Source: a virus. Taken from it: a stretch of 26,661 bases of DNA. Location of the stretch: the IMG/VR virus record IMGVR_UViG_3300031227_000347, positions 1 through 26,661 of that record; one strand, given 5' to 3'. Positions 5,817 through 11,794 of the stretch are shown here, piece by piece. Numbering within the stretch: the first letter of the stretch is position 1; every line of letters begins with the position of its first letter. The position numbers were made by a program, and so were the translations under genes. Under the pieces are notes generated by a model. That model had not been told where the DNA came from. It made no database searches and saw nothing but the letters and a program-made list of their open reading frames with translations.

Positions 5817-5855
5817 TTTACTAGTTAAGCGGGATCAACCGCCTAAACCAGTAAA
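5817..5855 (-). promoter_or_regulatory. Conserved bulged hairpin, copy C (diverged)
   Basis: The sequence has diverged from copies A and B but the fold is kept. In minus-strand RNA, UUUACUGG/CUAGUAAA is the lower stem, one U (5847) is bulged, then UUAGGCGG/CCGCUUAA and a 6-nt loop UUGAUC. Bulge position relative to the two U-A pairs, loop length and spacing to the next ATG (18 nt) match the other copies. Differences are compensatory or G-U. Confidence 0.6.
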
Positions 5856-5860
5856 GAAAA

Positions 5861-6076
5861 TTATTTTATCAACTCAATTAATAGTGTGTTATCGGTTTCT
5901 ATTGAATAGTACAATGTAGATATTCCATTGACTGATGTTATAGTGTGAATATCTGAATTTAGTTTCAGATCAACCACTATCCAAACACTACCCGCTATCG
6001 CTAATATGCCAATCGTGAACACTATCCCCAATACCGCGGTTGCCATTGCTTTTGTTGTTTCTTTGATCGCGTCCAT
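5861..6076 (-). CDS. Single-span membrane protein, first gene of the early operon
   Basis: 71 residues from the ATG at 6076 (after GAAAGGTGGCAAC; the ATG at 6091 belongs to the leader). Residues about 13-36 are a long hydrophobic span (AVLGIVFTIGILAIAGSVWIVV) after a short N-terminus with two Lys. The rest (SDIHTITSVNGISTLYYS) is polar beta and presumably lies on one side of the membrane. It is the promoter-proximal gene, about 20 nt after the predicted transcription start, and so is likely among the first products made. Function unknown. Confidence 0.65.
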   Translation of the reverse strand: MDAIKETTKAMATAVLGIVFTIGILAIAGSVWIVVDLKLNSDIHTITSVNGISTLYYSIETDNTLLIELIK

Positions 6077-6102
6077 GTTGCCACCTTTCAAATTAATATT
6101 GC

Positions 6103-6131
6103 TTTATAAAAAAACCTTTTTTATTATTCAA
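6103..6131 (-). promoter_or_regulatory. Promoter of the early minus-strand operon
   Basis: On the minus strand TTGAAT (6131-6126), 17 bp, TATAAA (6108-6103): 4 of 6 and 5 of 6 matches to the sigma-70 boxes at ideal spacing. The spacer contains the third A6CCT6 motif. Transcription would start near 6096 and reach the first ATG at 6076. Confidence 0.6.
6109..6122 (-). repeat. A6CCT6 motif, copy 3
   Basis: AAAAAACCTTTTTT, here within the spacer of the early promoter. Stacked A and T tracts bend or stiffen DNA, so it may shape the promoter. Confidence 0.55.
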
Positions 6132-6492
6132 TGATCTACTTACCACCTACTATATGATGTACTATACTATCCACTTACTAGGAAAAAATTGCCTTGCTTA
6201 CTTGTTCCGGTCTCTTTTGTTAGCCTCAATGCTATTATCCCATATTATCACCGAACCACCATACCATACGACCATATCAGTCCCAAACCCCCATGATATA
6301 CACCACCACCACACCGCCAAACACCGCTTAAATGGCATTGTGGGAGGGAATAGGAGGTAAAAAATTTTTGGAGGGGGGGGGTGTTCAGGCGTGGGCGGAG
6401 CTTGTTTCTAGCGAGTTACCAAATTTCTAGCAATGTGCTACAACCAGTTCTAGCCCGACATGTTCATGTCCTAGCCTCGAAAAGTGACAACC
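6132..6492. other. Strand-switch region, non-coding, G-poor then G-rich
   Basis: No convincing gene lies between the divergent modules. A 68-codon plus frame at 6154-6360 has His/Pro-rich low complexity, lacks a ribosome binding site and is rejected. About 6235-6335 of the plus strand is strongly G-poor and rich in CAC/CCA. It then switches to a G-rich stretch with AGGAGGTAAAAAATTTTTGG and a run of nine G (6373-6381), followed by the CTAGC repeats. Such a skew switch beside terminase genes may mark a packaging site (cos/pac) or an origin; this is inference. Confidence 0.45.
6408..6475 (+). repeat. Four CTAGC iterons at about 21-bp spacing
   Basis: CTAGC occurs at 6408, 6427, 6450 and 6471 (spacings 19, 23, 21), three of them preceded by TT or TTT. 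Spacing near two helical turns puts all four on one face of the DNA. The array lies just upstream of the rightward promoter and the terminase region, so it may bind a regulator or the small terminase. Confidence 0.5.
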
Positions 6493-6519
6493 TTGCACCG
6501 TAAGAGAGAATGTGCTACA
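6432..6519 (+). repeat. Two copies of AATGTGCTACA
   Basis: An exact 11-mer at 6432-6442 and 6509-6519. The second overlaps the -10 box of the rightward promoter and extends to AATGTGCTACATT, a 5-bp inverted repeat around GCT. It would suit an operator of the Phd/YefM-like protein encoded next. Confidence 0.4.
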
Positions 6520-6521
6520 TT
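6493..6521 (+). promoter_or_regulatory. Candidate rightward promoter with extended -10
   Basis: TTGCAC, 17 bp, TACATT, with TGC directly before the -10 (extended -10). The -35 is weak. The predicted start near 6528 is only about 3 nt before the ATG at 6531, which has no Shine-Dalgarno, so the first gene may be leaderless. Confidence 0.4.
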
Positions 6522-6530
6522 TTATCTAAC

Positions 6531-6824
6531 ATGAATATACGAGAGTTCAGAAATAACTTCTGTAAATTGGCAGAAGGCGATAGTAAAATCACCGTTACCA
6601 AGCGTAATGAGATTGTTGGTGTCTATACACCGAAGAGCACCGATGTTGTTACCTGCGAGCGACACAAGTTTAATAACGTTCGGTGTTCAAACGTGGCGGT
6701 GAAAGAGGTGAAGGTTAAATCTGTCGATCAAACTATTCTGGCGAAGATATGTGACGATTGTTTTGGCTCATTAATTAGCAGTGTGGATAATCAAATGGAA
6801 GTAGAGGTACTCAATGAAATGTAA
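6531..6824 (+). CDS. Phd/YefM-like protein with C-terminal Cys cluster
   Basis: 97 residues from the ATG at 6531. Residues 1-38 (MNIREFRNNFCKLAEGDSK, then ITVTKRNEIVGVYTP) follow the Phd/YefM antitoxin N-domain: an N-terminal strand/helix, a G(D/E) turn, then the ITVTKR-x-x-(I/V)-V strand pair that in the family dimerises and binds operator DNA. The C-terminal part replaces the toxin-binding tail with CERH, a lone C and CDDC, a likely zinc site. No toxin gene is adjacent, so this is more likely a DNA-binding regulator of the rightward operon than half of a toxin-antitoxin pair. An alternative start at 6510 would lie within the promoter. Confidence 0.6.
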   Translation: MNIREFRNNFCKLAEGDSKITVTKRNEIVGVYTPKSTDVVTCERHKFNNVRCSNVAVKEVKVKSVDQTILAKICDDCFGSLISSVDNQMEVEVLNEM

Positions 6825-7074
6825 GTTTTGTGATGGTAAGCTGATCCCCAAACGACAGTTTTGCCCAGATTGCGGTAAAGCCAATGAGAAGGTCTCGATT
6901 AGGACTTCTGGATCTTCTAGCCGACCAGCCGATGTTAATAAGGCACTCGAGAAGTCTGGTGCTAAAACTGAGGCAGAGAAGAGACGATTCCTGGGTGAGA
7001 TACAAGGTGGGTTCAAAAGTAGAGACGAGGCAGTAGTAGATGGAAACGTTGGCAGGGTCGGAGACTTTAGCTAA
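6814..7074 (+). CDS. Small zinc-ribbon protein
   Basis: 86 residues. CKFC (3-6) and CPDC (17-20) followed by GK form a classical double-knuckle zinc ribbon (zinc_ribbon_2 style). The rest is charged and probably flexible, with a Ser/Arg-rich linker and an AEKRRFLGEIQGGF helix. GAGGT precedes the ATG, which overlaps the end of the upstream gene by 11 bases. Its position before the packaging genes suggests a DNA-binding helper, but this is inference only. Confidence 0.65.
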   Translation: MKCKFCDGKLIPKRQFCPDCGKANEKVSIRTSGSSSRPADVNKALEKSGAKTEAEKRRFLGEIQGGFKSRDEAVVDGNVGRVGDFS

Positions 7075-8089
7075 TATGAAATTATACTTCTCAGATTACT
7101 TTGGTGAGCGGTTTGCGTTGAAGTCTGAAAAGGACTTGGGCGGGACTTTGGATAAGCCATTGAACGACTATATTATAACTACTGATAAGTATGTTCAATT
7201 TGGTAAGAAGAAAGTCAAGATTGATGATCTGAGCACTACCCCTGTTTGCGTGCGTGATAGAAACCTTATAAAGAAATTGGAGGGGAAAAAATTTCATCTG
7301 GTTGATTGCCATTCCCCACATGAGATTATCAATTATAGACCGAACAGTGTGGAATGTATCTTGGACAAAAAGTTCTATGTGCTACCGAATGGTCAGAAGC
7401 ACTATAAAGGACATAAGCTTCAGAACTGGATAAAGAAGTGGGGGACTAAGACTAAGGCTGAATTTAACTATGAGTCTTTTCTTGATGCTCAGGCGGCTAC
7501 ACTGAAAAATGAGCTTCAGGCGGTTAAACCCAAAGGCGAGAGCAAGAATCCGTTCTTCGATCCTAAGGTAGTGGGAGGTCAGCGGGACAAGACTCAGGTT
7601 GGGACTGGCATGATTGCTCTTGATAGAAAACAGGAAGTGGTTGCCTCTACTCTTATATGTGATAATTGTGTATATAAGAATAAGTGCCCTAAATTCATGG
7701 CTGGTAGTGTTTGTGGATATTCTGATTCATTCAAATATTTATCTGGTAAGATTAAGAGTCGAGATATAGATTTGATAACCGAATCTATTCAGGACATTAT
7801 TGCCGATGAGGCGGAGCGATATGAGATGAGTAAACACTTTGAGCGGGTATCTGGTGAGATTGATGGAAGGACCACCCAGATCGGTGATCTGTTGTTTAAA
7901 AAGCTAACTGAGTTTGTGAAACTGGTGAAGCCCGAGCTGAATCAGGGAGTGACATATAATATATTAAATCAGCAGGTCAATATTGGCTCTGCTGTGGAGA
8001 AACTTGAAGATGCAGGACTCTCAGATAAACAAAGAGCAGGACTGGCAGAAACAGTTGACCAAATCCTTAAAAAAGAGAAGCAAAAGTGA
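7040..8089 (+). CDS. Cys-rich protein, candidate terminase small subunit
   Basis: 349 residues. The C-terminal part (from about residue 206) has CDNCVYKNKCPKFMAGSVC followed by a long helical segment ending in EIDGRTTQIGDLLFKKLTEF. This CxxC...CPxF..GxxC plus helix layout occurs in proteins encoded directly before the large terminase in some siphophages, where they are taken as the small subunit; the homology is inferred from pattern and position. The N-terminal 150 residues are an additional unknown domain. GAGG lies 9 nt before the ATG at 7040; an alternative start is 7076 (MKLYFSDYFG), 1 nt past the preceding stop. It overlaps the terL start. Confidence 0.5.
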   Translation: METLAGSETLANMKLYFSDYFGERFALKSEKDLGGTLDKPLNDYIITTDKYVQFGKKKVKIDDLSTTPVCVRDRNLIKKLEGKKFHLVDCHSPHEIINYRPNSVECILDKKFYVLPNGQKHYKGHKLQNWIKKWGTKTKAEFNYESFLDAQAATLKNELQAVKPKGESKNPFFDPKVVGGQRDKTQVGTGMIALDRKQEVVASTLICDNCVYKNKCPKFMAGSVCGYSDSFKYLSGKIKSRDIDLITESIQDIIADEAERYEMSKHFERVSGEIDGRTTQIGDLLFKKLTEFVKLVKPELNQGVTYNILNQQVNIGSAVEKLEDAGLSDKQRAGLAETVDQILKKEKQK

Positions 8090-9704
8090 ACTTATTGAAC
8101 TTAAGTGGTTGCTGAAGAATCCAGACTTTAAGGAGAAGCCAGTCGATGTAGAAACGTTTTGTAAATCCCCGAACTACTTGTGCTTGACTAACAAGAAAGG
8201 CAAGTCGCAGGTTCGTGACAGGATTATGTTTGAGCTAAAAAAAATCTTTCCTCTGAACGAGGAAGACCCATTTGAATTTCCATATCAGGATGTTGTGTTC
8301 GCTGGCGGGATTGGAGTTGGCAAGAGTTTTGTAGTGAGCTTGGTTATAACCTATTGTACTTATCTGTTTGGGTGTTTGAAGGATCCGCAGGAATATTTCG
8401 GTATGTCCCCTGGTTCTGCTATCCAAATGATGAATATGGCGAATAATGAGGTCAAGGCTAGGAAGATTGTGTTTGGTGAGGTTAAAGCTAGAGTTGATAC
8501 AAGTCCTTGGTTCAAGAATAGATTTAACTATAAGCAGGAGGTTACCTCAGAACTAAGGTTCCCAAATAACATCTTTATTATTCCAGGAAACTCTGCTGAT
8601 ACATTTTTCGAAGGATTTAACATCTTCGGTGGTATTATCGATGAAGCGGACTCGCACACCAAGACACCAGAGAAAGATTTCGCTCAGGTTGGCTATGATG
8701 CTATTAAAGAAAGAATAAGGTCACGTTTTGGAAGGAAGGGGATCTTGATGACTATCGGTTCCCCGAAAGTTACTGACGGATTCTTGATGAGACGATTTTA
8801 TGAGTCAAAGAAAATGGAGCGATCTTATTCTGTGATTATTCCTTATTGGGAATGCCCTTCACCAGCATGGGACTATAGTGGTAAGACATTTAAGTATAAG
8901 GGAATAACAATACCGATTGAACATGAAGAGGAGTTTAAACGAAACCCAGAAAAGGCGTTGCGAGATATTGCCGCTGTTCCGACCTTCGCTCATCAACCGT
9001 TCTTCGCCTATCCAGAGAAAGTAGATGAAAACGCTGATATGAGTAGAGTTCAGGTGAGAACTACCAATGATTATCCATTTTATGAGCCAGGGTTTAAGGC
9101 AGACCACAAAAAGCCATGCGTTATTCATGTCGATATAGGTTTGAACAAACAGGGTGGCGATAAAACTGGTTTCGCAATGGGACATAGTAATGGGTATGCA
9201 AATAGTGATGATGGATTGCAACCGATGATATATTTAGACTTAATTGAACAGATAAAAGCACCGCCAGGAGGTGAGGTATTGATTTCAGATATTAGAAAGC
9301 GTATATTTGAATTAAGAGAAAGAGGATTTAGGATAGTCAAAGTAACTTTCGATGGATTCCAATCCGCAGAAACTATACAAATACTAAACAAAAATGGTAT
9401 AAAGGCAGAAAGGATATCTGTCGATAGAGACACTTCCGCATACGAGGCACTCAAAGACTGTATCTATCAAGAAAGGTTGAATTATCCCCCAAATCCTGTT
9501 TTCATAAAGGAGTGCAAACATCTAGAATTTTATGGAGATAAGGTAGACCATCAACCAGAAGGAAGCAAAGACGTTTCAGACGCAGTAGCTGGTGTAGTGT
9601 ATAATATTATACTAGAACCCAAAAAATATAATAAAAGAGAATTTTTTAAACCATTATTTGGTCATAGAAGACTAACTTCGGAGGAAACAAATGAGTATTC
9701 TTGA
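8010..9704 (+). CDS. terL: Terminase large subunit (packaging ATPase and nuclease)
   Basis: 564 residues from the ATG at 8010 (GGAG upstream; a TTG at 7983 is an unlikely longer start). Numbered from 8010: Walker A GGIGVGKS at 99-106, Walker B FGGIIDEAD at 206-214 with the catalytic Glu, coupling motif TIGSP at 248-252. The RNase H-like nuclease has acidic residues in HVDIG (Asp375), TFDGFQS (Asp448) and DVSDA (521-524). All key residues are present, so the enzyme should translocate DNA into the prohead and cut it. It overlaps the Cys-rich gene upstream and the portal gene downstream by 14 bases. Confidence 0.95.
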   Translation: MQDSQINKEQDWQKQLTKSLKKRSKSELIELKWLLKNPDFKEKPVDVETFCKSPNYLCLTNKKGKSQVRDRIMFELKKIFPLNEEDPFEFPYQDVVFAGGIGVGKSFVVSLVITYCTYLFGCLKDPQEYFGMSPGSAIQMMNMANNEVKARKIVFGEVKARVDTSPWFKNRFNYKQEVTSELRFPNNIFIIPGNSADTFFEGFNIFGGIIDEADSHTKTPEKDFAQVGYDAIKERIRSRFGRKGILMTIGSPKVTDGFLMRRFYESKKMERSYSVIIPYWECPSPAWDYSGKTFKYKGITIPIEHEEEFKRNPEKALRDIAAVPTFAHQPFFAYPEKVDENADMSRVQVRTTNDYPFYEPGFKADHKKPCVIHVDIGLNKQGGDKTGFAMGHSNGYANSDDGLQPMIYLDLIEQIKAPPGGEVLISDIRKRIFELRERGFRIVKVTFDGFQSAETIQILNKNGIKAERISVDRDTSAYEALKDCIYQERLNYPPNPVFIKECKHLEFYGDKVDHQPEGSKDVSDAVAGVVYNIILEPKKYNKREFFKPLFGHRRLTSEETNEYS

Positions 9705-11205
9705 CCGTTTCACAAGTAATAAGAAGATAGTTACAGATAAAGACCTAGGAATGTCTGGCGGAAATAGTCTATACACGCAAAGACTGCCAGGCGGACTCAG
9801 ATATAATGCAGATGATGTTACTATAAAGACCTATAGGAAAATGCGGCTAGATCCGCAGGTCTCTGCATGTCTAAATGTTATCAAGTTCACAATGCAGAGA
9901 GTGGACTGGTATGTAGAGGGAGATGAGAAAACAAAGAAGGTAATAGAGAAATCTATAGATAATGTATGGAATCACTTAATAAGATCTATTACGAAATCAC
10001 TTTGGGCTGGATATAGTCCGAACGTGAAGATTTTTTCCTTAGATGGTAGCAACTATGTCCTAAGAAAGATAAAAGACCTAGACCCAGCTACTTGTAAGGT
10101 AAAAACAGACGAGAAAGGTAACTTTAATGGTTTTGTTCAGGAAATTATGGGAGAGAAAGAAATAATTTCTCCTGACTATGCCTTTTGGTATGCACATCAA
10201 ATGGAAGATGGAGATTTGTATGGAAACTCGATGATTAAGCCATCTTATAAGCCTTGGTATTACGCTGAACTATTACATTTATTTGCTAATAGGTATTATG
10301 AGAGATTTGGTGAGCCAGTAGTTGTCGGCAGAGCACCGATTGGCGATACAGTAAAAGATACTAACGGAACAAAGAGAGACTCCATGGCTTCAATGCAGGC
10401 TGCTGGTGAGGGAATAAGAAGTCACACAGTTCTCACAATCCCTGGAGATAGAGATGAAACAGGAAACAGACTTTATGATTTAGAATATCTTGAGTCACAG
10501 ATGAGAGGCGTGGACTTTGAGGTATATATGAAGAGATTAGACTTAGAAAAGGCAAGAGCAATTTTCGTCCCCGACTTATTGCTCGGAAGTGGTAACGTTG
10601 GATCATACGCACTTGGGCTAGAGCATAAAGCTACATTTATTACTGGAATTATGGGAATCTTGGATGATTACTTCGAATGGATTAATAAATACATAGTTCA
10701 ACAGCTAGTTGAGCTAAACTATCCATCTGGGGAAGCAAAGTTGAAATATACTCCACTTTCCAGGGTAACTGAAGACGCTATTGTAGATATGGTTAGAGAT
10801 TTGGTATCCACTGGTAAGATTGCCCCTGAAATACAAACTCTATCTGATAGAATCGGTATTCCTTTGAAAGAGGAAAAGAGTCCACCGCCAATAGAGAAAC
10901 CAGCCAAAGAGGTAGCAAAGAAGCAGATGACTAGAATAAGAAACTATCTGTCCAAAGCAATGCTCAACGATGACAAGACAGCAGTGGATAATCTAAAAAT
11001 AGGTTTCCCAGAAGCATTCAATTCAAAGAGAAACTACACAGCACTCGAAACAGAGGTCAAAAACAAGATCCGTTCCTGTGTTGCGATGGGATATGAACTA
11101 AACAAGATAGTATATGAAGTTGGCAGGACTCTTGGTGTAGACGAGGATAGAAATGAAGCAAGAAAAATTCTCAAAGAAGAGGCTAATAACATATTAAATG
11201 AATAA
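9691..11205 (+). CDS. Portal protein, Mu gp29/DUF935-like
   Basis: 504 residues. The family-typical order is visible: MRLDPQVSACLNVIKFTMQRVDW near residue 50, DGDLYGNSMIKPSYKPWYYAE near 170, a RYYERFGEPVVVGRAP segment, and the DDYFEWINKYIVQQLVELNYP helix near 330. The C-terminal 120 residues are a helical extension. The portal forms the ring at the head vertex through which DNA is packaged and the tail joins. CGGAGGAAACAA is a strong ribosome binding site, and the overlap with terL couples translation. Confidence 0.9.
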   Translation: MSILDRFTSNKKIVTDKDLGMSGGNSLYTQRLPGGLRYNADDVTIKTYRKMRLDPQVSACLNVIKFTMQRVDWYVEGDEKTKKVIEKSIDNVWNHLIRSITKSLWAGYSPNVKIFSLDGSNYVLRKIKDLDPATCKVKTDEKGNFNGFVQEIMGEKEIISPDYAFWYAHQMEDGDLYGNSMIKPSYKPWYYAELLHLFANRYYERFGEPVVVGRAPIGDTVKDTNGTKRDSMASMQAAGEGIRSHTVLTIPGDRDETGNRLYDLEYLESQMRGVDFEVYMKRLDLEKARAIFVPDLLLGSGNVGSYALGLEHKATFITGIMGILDDYFEWINKYIVQQLVELNYPSGEAKLKYTPLSRVTEDAIVDMVRDLVSTGKIAPEIQTLSDRIGIPLKEEKSPPPIEKPAKEVAKKQMTRIRNYLSKAMLNDDKTAVDNLKIGFPEAFNSKRNYTALETEVKNKIRSCVAMGYELNKIVYEVGRTLGVDEDRNEARKILKEEANNILNE

Positions 11206-11794
11206 AGAAAAAATAGGAAAAATAGCGGGAAAGAAAAACCTCGATGCTTTTTTACTTAAATTTGATATAGCCATAAACAAGATAGAAGAACTTAACAAGA
11301 ACGATGGCGAAAAAGGTAAGATGGTAGAGGTATTTGATAGTTTTGTTAAGGAAATGTCTAAATCAGACAAGAAATTCGATGTTTTAGAAGAAAAAATGAC
11401 TGAATTGATAGAAAAGTCTAAAAACAGCGAAAATATCACCCATAAGGACATATCTGATCTAAAAAGCTCTCTAAGCGATGAGATAGAGAAAAATACTCCC
11501 AACATAAAGACGGAGAAGGTCTCTGTTGATATGAAGAAGACAAACGCACTTCTTTCTTTGATGAAGACGTCTCTTTCCAATTTAGAGTTCCCAAAAACCT
11601 TCTTTAAGGAGTATTTGGACAAATTCCTCGTATTGCTGTCTAAAAAGGACGAAGAACCCTATAAAGAAGAGGCAATCAAGGAAAATGGGCGAATAACCGA
11701 GGTCATATACTATTATAAGGACAAAATAGTAACCGAAAAGATATTAAGAACCGCAGGTAAAATAATTAGAGAAAAACATGAAAAGCAGGTTTGA
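11198..11794 (+). CDS. Coiled-coil protein of unknown function
   Basis: 198 residues, very Lys/Glu-rich and predominantly helical, with coiled-coil-like stretches (KMVEVFDSFVKEMSKSDKKF, EEKMTELIEKSK). The last 45 residues change to beta (ENGRITEVIYYYKDKIVTEK), a pattern seen at the end of some phage baseplate or fibre accessory proteins. It overlaps the portal stop by 8 bases and the fibre start by 17, so it is locked between them. It may be a fibre-attachment or assembly protein. Not recognised as any known family. Confidence 0.6.
   Translation: MNKEKIGKIAGKKNLDAFLLKFDIAINKIEELNKNDGEKGKMVEVFDSFVKEMSKSDKKFDVLEEKMTELIEKSKNSENITHKDISDLKSSLSDEIEKNTPNIKTEKVSVDMKKTNALLSLMKTSLSNLEFPKTFFKEYLDKFLVLLSKKDEEPYKEEAIKENGRITEVIYYYKDKIVTEKILRTAGKIIREKHEKQV

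Noticed and set aside
6154-6360. 68-codon plus-strand frame in the divergent region
   Set aside because: No ribosome binding site, low-complexity His/Pro composition that follows from the CAC-rich DNA, and it would overlap the control region.
6531-7074. Toxin-antitoxin pair (Phd/YefM-like gene plus next gene)
   Set aside because: The adjacent product is a zinc ribbon with no Doc, YoeB or RelE features, so no toxin partner can be supported.
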